A stretch of 64,000 nt of DNA from Peiella sedimenti (lineage in GTDB: Bacteria; Pseudomonadota; Alphaproteobacteria; Caulobacterales; Caulobacteraceae): positions 248,001-312,000 of the forward strand of contig NZ_JAUKTR010000001.1 in NCBI RefSeq assembly GCF_030504955.1, given 5' to 3'. Position numbers and translations under genes: made by a program. Shown here one piece after another: positions 9,733-19,417 of this stretch. The notes under the pieces were generated by a model. It saw only the letters and a list, made by a program, of their open reading frames with translations, was not told where the DNA came from and did not search any database. Positions within the stretch are counted from its first letter, which is position 1, and each line of letters opens with the position of its first letter.

Positions 9733-11154
9733 CTACAGTCCGTACGCAGCCCCCGCCGCGCGCGTCGCTACGATCTTGTCGTGGAAGGGCGTCCAGTCGT
9801 CGTCGCGGTCGACGGCGGCCCAGATGGCCTCGACCTCGTCGATCAGCATCTCCTGCGGCTCGGACCCCGCGAAGTAGGCATGGCTCAGCCGTTCCGGGCG
9901 GTCGGGCGCTTGGGCCACCAGCGCCGCCTGGAACGCCTCGCCCTCAGGCGAGCGATAAGCGGCGGCGCGCGGTCCCTCTAGCGCGCGGGCGCTCGACGCC
10001 TCGCCGCCGAACCAGTCGAAGAAGACCGGCTCGAACCGCAGCGCCGCCTTGTGCGCCTTCAGCAGAGCCAGCGTCGCCTCGACCAGCGCGGTCCCCGCCG
10101 CCTCGCCCGCGTCCGCTACGCCCAGCCGTCGGCGGAAGGCCCCGGCCAGCTCGGCGCCATAGGCCGGGCCGTAGGTGTTCAGTGCATCGATCAGAGGCTC
10201 GCTCTCGGCGACCAGGCGCAGGCAGGCGGCCAACTGCTGCAGGTTCCAGAACACGGCCTCGGGCTGGCGGGCGTAAGCGTAGAGCCCGGTGCGGTCGAAA
10301 TAGGCGGCGGTGAATCCCGGCTCGTAGGCGGGCAGGAAGCGCCAGGGGCCGTAGTCGAAGCTCTCGCCCGTCACGTTCAAATTGTCGGTATTCAGAACCC
10401 CGTGCACGAACCCGGCGGCCGTCCAGCGGGCGACCAGCCGCGCCGAGGCTCTGGCGACCGCCTCCAACATCACCGGCCCGTCGATGGCCGGGTCGCCCGT
10501 GCGCGGAAGCTCCGGATAGTACAGCTCCAGCACATGCCGGATCAGGTCCCCGATCATGTCCACGCGGTCGAAGTAGGCGGCGCGCTGGAACGTGCCGAAG
10601 CGGACATGACTGTGCGACAGCCGCACCAGGACGGCGGATCGGGTGGGGGAGGGCTCGTCCCCTCGCTCCAGCGCCTCGCCGGTCTCGATCAGCGAGAAGG
10701 CGCGACTGGTGGGCAAGCCTAGCGCCTCCAGCATCTCGGCCGCCAGCACCTCGCGGACCCCGCCCTTCAGGGTCAGCCGCCCGTCGCCGGACCGGGACCA
10801 GGGCGTCTGGCCCGAGCCCTTGGTTCCAAGATCGAGCAGGCGTCCCGAGGCGTCCCGCAACTGTGCGAACAGGAACCCGCGCCCGTCGCCCAGGTCGGGA
10901 TTGTAGGTGCGGAACTGATGCCCGTGATAGCGCATGGCCACGGGGCCGGGCTGTCCCGGCAACGCCTCGAAGCGGCCGAAATGGGCGACCCACTCCTGAT
11001 CGGTCAGCGTCTCCAGCCCCACCTGCGCGGCGGCGCGGTCATTGCGGAAGCGCAGGATGGCTTGGGGAAAATCGGCCGCCCGCACGGCGTCGCCGTACTC
11101 GTCCCCCAGGTCGAAGAAGCGGGGCTCGGGGCGATAGGCGGACGAGACGGGCAT
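9733..11154 (-). CDS. selO: SelO/YdiU family pseudokinase (protein AMPylase)
   Basis: 473 residues from ATG 11154; E. coli SelO is of similar length. The longer frame upstream lacks family character. SelO has an inverted-ATP kinase fold and transfers AMP to Ser/Thr/Tyr of target proteins in oxidative stress. Signatures: MRYHGHQFRTYNPDLGDGRG, LDLGTKGSGQTPWSRSGDGRLTLKGGVREVL and the metal-binding HGVLNTDNLNVTGESFDYGPW (about 235-255), all intact. The C-terminus carries no cysteine or selenocysteine, as in many bacterial members. The ribosome-binding site at this start is weak, so the exact start is less certain than the family. Confidence 0.88.
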   Translation of the reverse strand: MPVSSAYRPEPRFFDLGDEYGDAVRAADFPQAILRFRNDRAAAQVGLETLTDQEWVAHFGRFEALPGQPGPVAMRYHGHQFRTYNPDLGDGRGFLFAQLRDASGRLLDLGTKGSGQTPWSRSGDGRLTLKGGVREVLAAEMLEALGLPTSRAFSLIETGEALERGDEPSPTRSAVLVRLSHSHVRFGTFQRAAYFDRVDMIGDLIRHVLELYYPELPRTGDPAIDGPVMLEAVARASARLVARWTAAGFVHGVLNTDNLNVTGESFDYGPWRFLPAYEPGFTAAYFDRTGLYAYARQPEAVFWNLQQLAACLRLVAESEPLIDALNTYGPAYGAELAGAFRRRLGVADAGEAAGTALVEATLALLKAHKAALRFEPVFFDWFGGEASSARALEGPRAAAYRSPEGEAFQAALVAQAPDRPERLSHAYFAGSEPQEMLIDEVEAIWAAVDRDDDWTPFHDKIVATRAAGAAYGL

Positions 11155-11200
11155 CAACGCCAGATGGGGCTCAGATGCCGGGGAGCAAGCGGCGCCGGGC

Positions 11201-11914
11201 CTAGCGCAGCTGATACCGCACCGTCGTGACGACCCGCACCTTCTGGTCGGGCGACTGGCTGGCCTCGCCCACGCCGTCACGGTCCAGGATTTCGAAGGAG
11301 CCTTGCGTCGCTTCCTTGATCGGGCCCAGGCGCGCATTGGCGTCCTCGGCGAACTGCTGGGCGCCCGATCTGGCCGCCGCCGTCGCCTGGGCGATCATGG
11401 CCGGGCGCACGTCGTTCAGCTTGGTGAAGATGTAGGTGGGTCCGGCGAAGTCCTGCATCACCACGCCCTGGCGCACCAGGTCGTTCATGGCCCGGGTCGT
11501 GCCCTGCACGCGAGCCACGTCGCCGGTTCTGACCACCACCGTCTGGGCCAGGATGAAGCGCGGCCCCTGCTGGTTCGAGTACTCGCGTGAGCGGGTGTCC
11601 GCCACCTCAAGCCGCCCCAGGGTCACGGCGCTCTCCGGATAGCCCTGCCGGGCCAGGAACCGCCGCACAATGACTAGGTCGCTGTCGATCTTGGCCTGCA
11701 CCTCGGACAGCACCTCGCCCGAGGCCGTGAAGCGGATCGGCAGCACGGCCAGATCGGCCTGGACGTTGCGCTCGGCCAAGCCGCGCACCAGCACGGTGCG
11801 GTCGCCTGCGTTGGCGTGGATGATCCCGTTGCCGACGAAGGCGCCCGCGCCCACCAGCCCCAGGGCGACCAGTCCGCCCGCGACCACGCCCGTAACCAAC
11901 GAATTGTCCGCCAT
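11201..11914 (-). CDS. SIMPL domain (DUF541) envelope protein
   Basis: 237 residues from ATG 11914, preceded by a GAGGCGCGAG purine stretch. An N-terminal hydrophobic anchor (about 7-32) precedes the SIMPL domain, recognisable by GDRTVLVRGLAERNVQADLAVLPIRFTASG, a central region in which successive strands alternate, and the C-terminal KVRVVTTVRYQL strand. SIMPL proteins form oligomeric rings in the periplasm or outer face; function is not settled. It is divergent from nhaA (154 bp between starts). Confidence 0.8.
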   Translation of the reverse strand: MADNSLVTGVVAGGLVALGLVGAGAFVGNGIIHANAGDRTVLVRGLAERNVQADLAVLPIRFTASGEVLSEVQAKIDSDLVIVRRFLARQGYPESAVTLGRLEVADTRSREYSNQQGPRFILAQTVVVRTGDVARVQGTTRAMNDLVRQGVVMQDFAGPTYIFTKLNDVRPAMIAQATAAARSGAQQFAEDANARLGPIKEATQGSFEILDRDGVGEASQSPDQKVRVVTTVRYQLR

Positions 11915-12067
11915 CTCGCGCCTCGCTCTAGGCCTCACCACGGAGGAGGCGCTCAAGCTTGGCCGCTGTCAATCGGCCCGGCCGCATGCCGGTTTTCTTT
12001 GAAACGCCCGTCCCCCCCTGCTAACCCCGTCGCTAACGGCAAAGGCAGACAGAACAAGGAGCAGCCC

Positions 12068-13276
12068 ATGGCGCGGCGGTTGACGCTGGACTTCTTCAAG
12101 ACCGAAGCGGCCTCGGGACTCTTCCTGGCCATCGCGGCGCTGTCGGCCCTCGTCCTCGCCAATTCGCCCTGGGCGGACGCCTATTTCGGCATTCTCAAGA
12201 CCGACATCCCGGTGCGTATCGGCGCCTGGTCCCTCACGGAAAACGTCTCGGAGTGGATCAAAGAAGGCCTGATGGCCATCTTCTTCTTCGTCGTCGGGCT
12301 CGAGATCAAATACGAGATCCTCCGGGGCGAACTGTCCAATCCGAAAAAGCTCGCCTTGCCGGTGTTGGCGGCCGTCGGCGGCATGGTCGGCCCGGCGTTG
12401 GTCTACCTGGGCGTCACCGGCGCCCTGGGCGGCGATCCGCGCGGCTGGTCGATCCCCGTGGCCACGGACATCGCCTTCGCGGTCGCGGCCTTCGCTCTGG
12501 TGGCCTCGTCGTTGCCCGCGTCCTTGCGGGTGTTCCTGCTGACCCTGGCCATCGTCGATGACCTGGGCGCCGTGGCCATCATCGCGGCGGTCTACAGCGA
12601 CGGCGTGACCCTGCCGCCGCTGCTCGGCGCGGGCGTCGTGCTGGCGGCGCTGGCGCTGATCGGCCGTTTCCAGCTGTCCTTCGTCTGGTGGGTGCTGGGC
12701 TTCCTGCTCGTGTGGGGCTTCGCCATGGAGGCGCACATCTCCACCTCGCTTGCCGGGGTGGCCACGGCCCTGGTCGTGCCCATCAACGCGCCCAAGCCCG
12801 GCGTCGAGGGCCCCCTGAAGAACTTCATGGAGACCCTTCACCCTTGGGTCGCCTATTTCATCCTGCCGTTGTTCGCCTTCTCCGCGGCGGGCTTCTCCTT
12901 CGCCGGCCTGTCGCCTCTGGCTCTCTTCTCGCCGGTGGCGCTGGGCATCGCCCTGGGCCTCTTCCTGGGCAAGCAGATCGGGGTCATGGGTCTGGCCTGG
13001 CTGGCCTGCAGGCTGAAACTGGGCGTCCTGCCCTCCAACGCCCGCTGGAGCGAGATGTACGGCGTCTCCCTGCTGTGCGGCGTGGGCTTCACCATGAGCC
13101 TGTTCCTGGGTGCCTTGGCCTTCCCCGGCGCGCCGGTCGAGATAGAGACCGAGGTCAAGCTGGGCGTCATCGCCGGGTCGTTGTTGTCGGGTCTGGTCGG
13201 CATGCTCGTTCTGTCGCGAGCTGCAGCGTGGCGTAAACGCTGCCGCGAGGACGACGCGGTTCTTGACGCAGCGTAA
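12068..13276 (+). CDS. nhaA: Na+/H+ antiporter NhaA
   Basis: 402 residues from ATG 12068 with AAGGAG at 12056-12061. Inner-membrane antiporter that exchanges two H+ for one Na+ or Li+. Family landmarks: FFKTEAASGLFL start, WIKEGLMAIFFFVVGLEIKYE, ATDIAFAVAAFAL, and LAIVDDLGAVAIIA, which holds the ion-binding Asp pair (Asp163/164 in E. coli). The C-terminal GVGFTMSLFLGALAF segment contains the Lys300-equivalent region. Eleven or twelve hydrophobic segments are seen. The C-terminus ends in a short basic/acidic tail. Confidence 0.95.
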   Translation: MARRLTLDFFKTEAASGLFLAIAALSALVLANSPWADAYFGILKTDIPVRIGAWSLTENVSEWIKEGLMAIFFFVVGLEIKYEILRGELSNPKKLALPVLAAVGGMVGPALVYLGVTGALGGDPRGWSIPVATDIAFAVAAFALVASSLPASLRVFLLTLAIVDDLGAVAIIAAVYSDGVTLPPLLGAGVVLAALALIGRFQLSFVWWVLGFLLVWGFAMEAHISTSLAGVATALVVPINAPKPGVEGPLKNFMETLHPWVAYFILPLFAFSAAGFSFAGLSPLALFSPVALGIALGLFLGKQIGVMGLAWLACRLKLGVLPSNARWSEMYGVSLLCGVGFTMSLFLGALAFPGAPVEIETEVKLGVIAGSLLSGLVGMLVLSRAAAWRKRCREDDAVLDAA

Positions 13277-13284
13277 GCGTTTAC
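13233..13284. promoter_or_regulatory. Pair of LacI-type operator-like half-palindromes
   Basis: GTAAACGCTGCC (13233-13244) and GTAAGCGTTTAC (13273-13284) lie 40 bp apart, at the end of nhaA and about 180 bp upstream of the TonB-dependent receptor. The second is palindromic at 10 of 12 positions and resembles the GTAANCGNTTAC operators of LacI-family sugar regulators. No LacI gene is in the window. Both sites partly overlap nhaA codons, which weakens the case. Confidence 0.3.
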
Positions 13285-13466
13285 TGTCGTTTTTCCGTCA
13301 CAGACGAGGCTTCGGCCTGTCGAAATCTCGCCGCCTTCTTGTTGAGCGGGGCGGCTTGGATTACGCAATTCGGTCAGGAATCCGGCGACAGCTCAAAATA
13401 GCGCCGGGATAGGGATCGGAAACAGGGTCGCCGGCCAACGGCGCCCAATGACAATCGGGGACGACC

Positions 13467-16112
13467 ATGCGCTTTTCACTGGCTCTTCGTAGCACCGCCT
13501 CCGCCGCCGTCATGGCGATGGTCGCCGGGGGCGCCGCCTTCGCCCAAGAGGAACCCACCGCGGTCGAGGAGATCGTGGTCACGGCGCAGAAGCGCGAGCA
13601 GAGCCTTCAGGACGTGCCGATCGTGGTGACGGCCCTGTCCGGCGAAATGCTGGAAGACGCCGGCGTCCATGACATCAAGGATCTGCAGATCCTGACCCCC
13701 GGCCTGACCGTCACCTCCACTACCACCGAGGCCTCGACGACCGCGCGCATCCGCGGCATCGGCACGGTGGGCGACAACCCCGGCCTGGAAAGCTCGGTCG
13801 GCATCGTCATTGACGGCGTCTATCGTCCGCGCAACGGCGTCGGCTTCGGCGACCTGGGCGAACTGCAGCGCATCGAGGTGCTGAAGGGTCCGCAGGGCAC
13901 CCTGTTCGGCAAGAACACCTCGGCCGGCGTCATCAACATCCTGACCGAGGCCCCGTCCTTCGAGCCCGGCTTCTCCGGCGAGGCCACCTACGGCAACTTC
14001 GGCGCCTGGCGCCTGAACGGCGCCGTCACCGGTCCGCTCAGCGAGACCGTGGCGGGCCGCCTCTATGTGGGCGCCGGCCAGCGTGACGGCTTCTATGACG
14101 TGCTGCTCGGCGACGGCCCGCGCACCCTGACCGAGGACGCTGACCAGAACTTCTGGACCGCCCGCGGCCAGCTGCTGTTCCTGCCCAGCGACGACGCTTC
14201 GATCCGCATCATCGCCGACTACACCAGCCGCGACGAAAACTGCTGCGCCGCTGTGCAGATCCGCAGCGGCCCGACGGCGGCCTTCGTCAACGCCCTGGCG
14301 ACCAACGGCGAGGGCGTGCGTCCGTTCACCACGGGCGGCTTCGGCCCGCCCCCCGGCTATGACTACCTGCCGTTCTCGCGCACGGCCTACTCCAACCGCG
14401 ACACCGGTCAGGCGATGGAGGACATGGGTCTGTCGGCTCAGGCGGACCTCGACCTCGACCTGTTCGGCGGCTCGACCCTGACCTCCATCACCGCGTGGCG
14501 GACCTGGGAAACCGACAACGGCATGGATATCGACTATTCCGGCGCCGACATTGCCTATCGGCCCCAGGACGGTCAGTTCACGTCCAGCTTCGATCAGCTG
14601 AGCCAGGAGTTCCGGCTGGCCGGTCAGAGCGGCGGCCTGAACTGGCTTGTCGGCGCCTTCTTCGCCTCGGAAAGCCTCGAGCGGAACGACAGCTTCTTCT
14701 TCGGCGCGGACTATTCGCCGTTCCTGTCCTTCCAGTTCACCGCGGCCCTGAACGCCCTGAACCCCGCCATCGCTATCAGCCCCGCCCGTTACGGGTGTAT
14801 GACGGCCCTCGGCCTGACCGCGCCGGAACTGCAGGGCTGCCTCGTGGGCCTCGTGGCGCCGCGCGGCCCTGTCCAGGACGCCGGCCAAGGCTTCCGCGAC
14901 ACCTACACCCAGGACAGCGACACCTGGGCCCTGTTCACTAACAACAGCTGGCAGTTGACCGACGCCTTTGAGCTGACCCTGGGCCTTCGCTACACCCATG
15001 AAAGCAAGTCGCTGAACGGTCTTCAGGACAATCTCGGAACCAACGGCGCCGCCTGCGCCGGATACCTAGCCAACCTGACCACCGTCGCCACGGTCCTCGG
15101 CGGCGGCAACCCGGTGGCCGGCACTCCTGCGGCACAGACGTTCGCCGGCCGCTACTGCCTGCCCTGGACCAATCCGTTCTACGACAACCGCGTCATCAAC
15201 GAAGACCATTCGGACGGCGACTGGTCGGGCACCATCAAGGGCACCTACCGATTCAACGACGACTTCATGGTCTATGGCTCGTACGCCCGCGGCTACAAGG
15301 GCTTCGGCTACAATCTTGATCGCGTGCAGACCGGCATCACGCCGAACTCGACGCTGTTCTTCCCGGCCGAGACGGTCGACAGCTACGAGTTGGGCGCCAA
15401 GACCACCTGGCTGGACGGCTCGCTGCTCTTCAACGCCACCCTGTTCTGGCAGACCTTCGACAACTTCCAGCTCAATACCTTCCTGGGCACCTCCTTCGTG
15501 GTCGAGTCGATCCCGTCCGTGGAAAGCCAGGGCGTCGATATGGACCTGATCTGGCGCACGCCGGTTGACGGCCTGTCGTTCCAGGGCGGTCTGACCTACT
15601 CCCAGACCGAGTACGGCAACTTCACGGCCGCCGACCTGTTCAACCCGGGCAACTTCCCGCAGCTGTCCCTGCTGCCGGGCAGCCAGATGTCCTTTGCGCC
15701 GGAGTGGTCGGGCAGCGCCGCGTTCAACTATGAGCGCTCGCTGGCGGGCGATATGATGCTGGGGCTGAACCTCGCGGCCAAGTACACCAGTGAGTACAAC
15801 ACCAAGTCCGACCTGCTGCCCGCCGGCATGCAGGAGGCCCTGACCCTGTTCAACGGGCGCATCTCCTTCGGTCCGGCTGACGAGCGCTGGGCCCTGGAGC
15901 TGTGGGGCCAGAACCTGACGGACGAGGACTACTACCAGGTGGTGTTCAACGGCTTCGCCCAGGGCGACGCCTTCCCGAACCGCACTACGCCGCAGCCGTC
16001 GGGCACCCCGTATCCGGGCACCTTCTACAACCCGAACACCGACACCCAGACCTACGACGCCTTCCTGGGCCAGCCCCGGACCTACGGCGTCACCTTCCGC
16101 GTCCGCTACTAG
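13467..16112 (+). CDS. TonB-dependent outer membrane receptor
   Basis: 881 residues. Signal peptide (cleavage after AAFA near residue 26) followed by a TonB box in EEIVVTAQKR and the plug domain (SLQDVPIVVTALSGEMLEDAGVHDIKDLQ to NTSAGVINILT). The C-terminal barrel carries the usual alternating strands (YGSYARGYKGFGYNLDR, VESQGVDMDLIW, LWGQNLTDEDYYQVVF) and ends in the aromatic VTFRVRY needed for barrel assembly. The family imports iron complexes, vitamin B12 or glycans; this SusC-less Caulobacter-type receptor cannot be assigned a substrate. The LacI-like sites upstream would hint at a carbohydrate. Confidence 0.93.
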   Translation: MRFSLALRSTASAAVMAMVAGGAAFAQEEPTAVEEIVVTAQKREQSLQDVPIVVTALSGEMLEDAGVHDIKDLQILTPGLTVTSTTTEASTTARIRGIGTVGDNPGLESSVGIVIDGVYRPRNGVGFGDLGELQRIEVLKGPQGTLFGKNTSAGVINILTEAPSFEPGFSGEATYGNFGAWRLNGAVTGPLSETVAGRLYVGAGQRDGFYDVLLGDGPRTLTEDADQNFWTARGQLLFLPSDDASIRIIADYTSRDENCCAAVQIRSGPTAAFVNALATNGEGVRPFTTGGFGPPPGYDYLPFSRTAYSNRDTGQAMEDMGLSAQADLDLDLFGGSTLTSITAWRTWETDNGMDIDYSGADIAYRPQDGQFTSSFDQLSQEFRLAGQSGGLNWLVGAFFASESLERNDSFFFGADYSPFLSFQFTAALNALNPAIAISPARYGCMTALGLTAPELQGCLVGLVAPRGPVQDAGQGFRDTYTQDSDTWALFTNNSWQLTDAFELTLGLRYTHESKSLNGLQDNLGTNGAACAGYLANLTTVATVLGGGNPVAGTPAAQTFAGRYCLPWTNPFYDNRVINEDHSDGDWSGTIKGTYRFNDDFMVYGSYARGYKGFGYNLDRVQTGITPNSTLFFPAETVDSYELGAKTTWLDGSLLFNATLFWQTFDNFQLNTFLGTSFVVESIPSVESQGVDMDLIWRTPVDGLSFQGGLTYSQTEYGNFTAADLFNPGNFPQLSLLPGSQMSFAPEWSGSAAFNYERSLAGDMMLGLNLAAKYTSEYNTKSDLLPAGMQEALTLFNGRISFGPADERWALELWGQNLTDEDYYQVVFNGFAQGDAFPNRTTPQPSGTPYPGTFYNPNTDTQTYDAFLGQPRTYGVTFRVRY

Positions 16113-16136
16113 GCGCGCGCGACCCTATGACTGGAG

Positions 16137-16167
16137 CGGCCGGGGGCGACCCCGGCCGTTTCTTTTT
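16137..16167 (+). terminator. Rho-independent terminator after the TonB receptor gene
   Basis: A nine-pair perfect stem, CGGCCGGGG (16137-16145) and CCCCGGCCG (16150-16158), closes a GCGA tetraloop and is followed by TTTCTTTTT. It starts 24 bp after the receptor stop codon. Confidence 0.92.
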
Positions 16168-16235
16168 GCCCTTTGCAGCGCATCGGGGCCGGGCCAATCT
16201 GACGCCTCTTCTTTCAGGAGCAGGGGAGGCCGCCC

Positions 16236-18032
16236 ATGGATCGCCGTCAGTTTCTCATGGGCGCGACCGCCCTCGGCATGGCGAGCGCCTCGTCCCTCGC
16301 GTGGGCCCAGGCGGCCGACGCCGACGCCCGTCTGTCCGCCCTGCTGGACGGCTGGCTCGAAGCGGATCTGGACCGCAACCCGACCCAGGCCACCAATCTG
16401 GGCCTCGACAGCGGCGACAAGGCCTATCGCGCGTCTCAGCTGGGCGACTATTCCCGCCAGGGCTGGACGGCGCTGCGCGCCGAGCTGGCTGGCCGCGCCC
16501 GCGCCCTGGCCGGCTACGATGAGACGGGGCTGTCCGACGAGGGGCGGCTGAACCTGGCCATCGCCCGCTTCCGCGCCGACTCGCAGGGGCGCGGCGCCCA
16601 GTTCGACTACGGCGCGGCCACGGGCGGCGGCCGCATGGGGCCCTACGTGGTCAACCAGCTGTCCGGCGCCTACTTCAGCGTGCCGGACTTCATGGACAAC
16701 GACCACCGCGTCGAGGATCGCGCGGGCGCCGAGGCCTTCCTGGCGCGCCTGGCCCAGTTCGGTCCCGCCCTCGACCATGAGAGCGAGCGCATTCGCGCCG
16801 ACGCCGCCTTGGGCGTAGTCCCGCCTGACTTCATCCTGGACCTGACCACCGGCCAGCTGGAGCGCCTGCGCGACACGCCCGCCGCGGAGATGGCCCTGGT
16901 GCGCTCGCTGGAGCGCAAGGCCGCGGCGCTGGGCCTGTCCGGCTATGGCGCGCGCGCGGCCGCCCTGGTCGACGCCGAGATCGAGCCGGCCCTGACTCGC
17001 CAGATCGAAACCCTGGCCGCCCTGCGCCCCAGCGCCGTTCACGACGCCGGGGTATGGCGCCTGCCCGAGGGGGAGGCGTTCTACGCCTTCGCCCTCAAGG
17101 CCTGGACGACCACCGACCTGTCCGCCGAGGAAATTCACCGCATCGGCCTTGAGCAGGTGGCCGAGATCACCGCCGAGATCGACGCCATCCTGAGCCGCCA
17201 GGGCATGACCGGCGGAACCGTGGGCCAGCGCGTTCAGGCTCTCAACAACGATCCCGCCCAGCTGTGGCCCAGTACCGACGAGGGCCGCGAGGGCCTGCTG
17301 GCCTCGCTCAACGCCCAGGTCCGCGCCCTGGAGCCGCGCCTGCCCGAGGTGTTCGGCCGCCTGCCGCGCTCAGGCGTCGAGATCCGCCGCGTACCCCCGG
17401 CCATCGAGAACGGCGCCCCGGGCGGCTACTATCAGGGCCCGCCGTTGGATGGATCGCGGCCCGGCGCCTACTACATCAACCTGCGCGACACGGCGAACTG
17501 GCCGAAGTTCGCCCTGCCCACCCTGACCTATCACGAGGCCAGCCCCGGCCATCATCTACAGGTGGCCCTGCAGCGCGAGGCCGAGGGCCTGCCGGCCTGG
17601 CGCCGCGCCAACGGCTTCTCGGCCTTCAACGAAGGCTGGGCCCTCTACGCTGAGGCCGTGGCCGGCGATGATCTGAACGTCTATGCGGACGACCCGCTCG
17701 GCCGGGTCGGCTTCCTCATGTCCTACCTGTTCCGCGCCGTGCGGCTGGTGGTGGACACGGGCATCCATCACCATCGCTGGAGCCGCGAGCGGGCGGTCCA
17801 GTACATGGCCGACTCGGGCGTGAAGCCGCTGAACGCCTCCAACAGCGAGATCAACCGCTATTGCGTGATGCCGGGCCAGGCCTGCGCCTACAAGATCGGC
17901 CATACGGTCATTGCGCGGTTGCGGCGCGAGGCCGAGGCGCGCCCAGGCTTCGATCTGCGCCGCTTCCACGACCGGGTTCTGGAGGCGGGATCGGTGCCGC
18001 TGGCCGTGCTGGAGCAGCGTATGCGGGCCTGA
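16236..18032 (+). CDS. DUF885 family zinc metallopeptidase-like protein, exported by Tat
   Basis: 598 residues. The N-terminus MDRRQFLMGATALGMASASSLAWAQA is a twin-arginine signal with a cleavage-like AWA. The body matches DUF885: repeated helices, then GGYYQGPPLDGSRPGAYYINL, TYHEASPGHHLQ (about 430-440, an HExxxGHH zinc-type motif) and FNEGWALYAE (about 466), which would complete the metal site. The C-terminus has SEINRYCVMPGQACAYKIGH, a family hallmark. Probably a periplasmic di/oligopeptidase-like enzyme; no substrate is known. AGGAGCAGGGGAGG precedes the ATG. Confidence 0.85.
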   Translation: MDRRQFLMGATALGMASASSLAWAQAADADARLSALLDGWLEADLDRNPTQATNLGLDSGDKAYRASQLGDYSRQGWTALRAELAGRARALAGYDETGLSDEGRLNLAIARFRADSQGRGAQFDYGAATGGGRMGPYVVNQLSGAYFSVPDFMDNDHRVEDRAGAEAFLARLAQFGPALDHESERIRADAALGVVPPDFILDLTTGQLERLRDTPAAEMALVRSLERKAAALGLSGYGARAAALVDAEIEPALTRQIETLAALRPSAVHDAGVWRLPEGEAFYAFALKAWTTTDLSAEEIHRIGLEQVAEITAEIDAILSRQGMTGGTVGQRVQALNNDPAQLWPSTDEGREGLLASLNAQVRALEPRLPEVFGRLPRSGVEIRRVPPAIENGAPGGYYQGPPLDGSRPGAYYINLRDTANWPKFALPTLTYHEASPGHHLQVALQREAEGLPAWRRANGFSAFNEGWALYAEAVAGDDLNVYADDPLGRVGFLMSYLFRAVRLVVDTGIHHHRWSRERAVQYMADSGVKPLNASNSEINRYCVMPGQACAYKIGHTVIARLRREAEARPGFDLRRFHDRVLEAGSVPLAVLEQRMRA

Positions 18033-18069
18033 GCCCCGTCGCGCCAAAATCGGACGTATCGAAAAAACA

Positions 18070-18106
18070 GAACATCTTGCCAACCAGAACAAACGGTGCA
18101 CATAGT
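18070..18106 (+). promoter_or_regulatory. Putative recA promoter with degenerate SOS boxes
   Basis: TTGCCA (18078-18083) and CATAGT (18101-18106) are spaced 17 bp. Two near matches to the alphaproteobacterial LexA box (GTTC-N7-GTTC; here read as GAAC-N7-GAAC on the plus strand) overlap it: GAAC-N7-CAAC at 18070-18084 and GAAC-N7-GCAC at 18087-18101, each with one mismatch. The placement over the -35 and spacer is right for LexA repression. Assignment is by pattern. Confidence 0.45.
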
Positions 18107-18200
18107 GGCGCGTCGCTGAGGGGGCGGGCCGGTGTCGGCAAGGCGGGTTCCTCATCCCGGTGACATTCAGAATCGTGGCACTGGAAGAAGGGAACAGGCG

Positions 18201-19286
18201 ATGAGCAAGGCGGCATTGAAGCTGGTGAGCAAGGACGACGGCGACAAGCAGCGGGCGCTCGAGGCGGCCCTGGCCCAGATCGATCGGGCCTTCGGCAAAG
18301 GCTCGGTCATGAAGCTGGGCAAGGGCGGCGTCGTCTCCGAGATCGAGAGCGTCTCGACCGGCTCGCTGGGCCTGGACATGGCTTTGGGCATCGGCGGCCT
18401 GCCCAAGGGCCGCATCGTCGAAATCTACGGCCCGGAATCCTCGGGCAAGACGACCCTGGCCCTGCACACCGTGGCCGAGATTCAGAAGGCCGGCGGGGTC
18501 GCCGCCTTCGTCGACGCCGAACACGCGCTCGATCCGGTCTATGCCCAGAAGCTGGGCGTGAATCTGGACGACCTGCTGGTCTCCCAGCCCGACACAGGGG
18601 AACAGGCGCTCGAGATCACCGACACCCTGGTTCGTTCGGGCGCCGTCGACATCGTGGTGGTGGACTCGGTCGCGGCCCTGACGCCCCGGGCCGAGATCGA
18701 GGGCGAGATGGGCGACAGCCTGCCCGGTCTTCAGGCCCGTCTGATGAGCCAGGCCCTGCGCAAGCTGACGGCCTCCATCTCCAAGTCCAACTGCCTGGTC
18801 ATCTTCATCAACCAGATCCGCATGAAGATCGGCGTCATGTACGGCAGCCCCGAGACGACCACCGGGGGCAACGCGCTGAAGTTCTACGCCTCCGTGCGCC
18901 TCGACATCCGCCGCATCGGCGCCATCAAGAATCGCGACGAGGTGGTGGGCAACACCACCCGGGTGAAGGTGGTCAAGAACAAGGTCGCCCCGCCGTTCCG
19001 CGAGGTCACCTTCGACATCATGTACGGCGAGGGGATTTCCAAGATCGGCGAGATCATCGATCTGGGCGTCAAGGCCGGCATCATCGAGAAGTCCGGCAGC
19101 TGGTTCTCCTACGACAGCCAGCGTATCGGCCAGGGCCGCGAGAACGTGCGCGACTTCCTGGCCCAGAACCCCGACATCGCCGCCGACATCGAAGCCAAGG
19201 TGCGCGGCAACGCGGGCAAGATCGCCGAAGACCTTCTGGCCGCTTCGCCCGAGGGCGATCCGGACGAACCGGACGGCGCCCTCTAG
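18201..19286 (+). CDS. recA: Recombinase RecA
   Basis: 361 residues from ATG 18201, with AAGAAGGGAACAGG upstream; a longer frame would start within the promoter region. RecA polymerises on single-stranded DNA, performs strand exchange and triggers LexA cleavage. Walker A is GPESSGKTT (about 73-81), followed by the EHALDP segment, Walker [12 protein letters not shown], loop 1 [24 protein letters not shown] region, and loop 2 [26 protein letters not shown]. All catalytic residues are present and the acidic C-terminal tail ([11 protein letters not shown]) is normal. Expected SOS induction is discussed under the promoter. Confidence 0.97.
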   Translation: MSKAALKLVSKDDGDKQRALEAALAQIDRAFGKGSVMKLGKGGVVSEIESVSTGSLGLDMALGIGGLPKGRIVEIYGPESSGKTTLALHTVAEIQKAGGVAAFVDAEHALDPVYAQKLGVNLDDLLVSQPDTGEQALEITDTLVRSGAVDIVVVDSVAALTPRAEIEGEMGDSLPGLQARLMSQALRKLTASISKSNCLVIFINQIRMKIGVMYGSPETTTGGNALKFYASVRLDIRRIGAIKNRDEVVGNTTRVKVVKNKVAPPFREVTFDIMYGEGISKIGEIIDLGVKAGIIEKSGSWFSYDSQRIGQGRENVRDFLAQNPDIAADIEAKVRGNAGKIAEDLLAASPEGDPDEPDGAL

Positions 19287-19361
19287 AGATCATTCGCCGG
19301 AACGGCGGCCCGTGTGACCCGCCGACCAACCCGCGCGGGCCGTCACGCCGCCGGTGAGTGA

Positions 19362-19394
19362 AAGGGCCGCTCAGCCTCGCGCTGGGCGGCCCTT
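19362..19394 (+). terminator. Possible terminator hairpin after recA
   Basis: AAGGGCCGC (19362-19370) pairs with GCGGCCCTT (19386-19394); inside, CAGC/GCTG extends the stem. The following TGTTCATGTT is only moderately T-rich, so efficiency is uncertain. Confidence 0.55.
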
Positions 19395-19417
19395 GTTCAT
19401 GTTGGGAGCAACGCTCT

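Noticed and set aside
9733..11154. Selenocysteine insertion in SelO
   Set aside because: The C-terminus ends AAGAAYGL with no in-frame TGA followed by conserved sequence; many bacterial SelO proteins lack selenocysteine.
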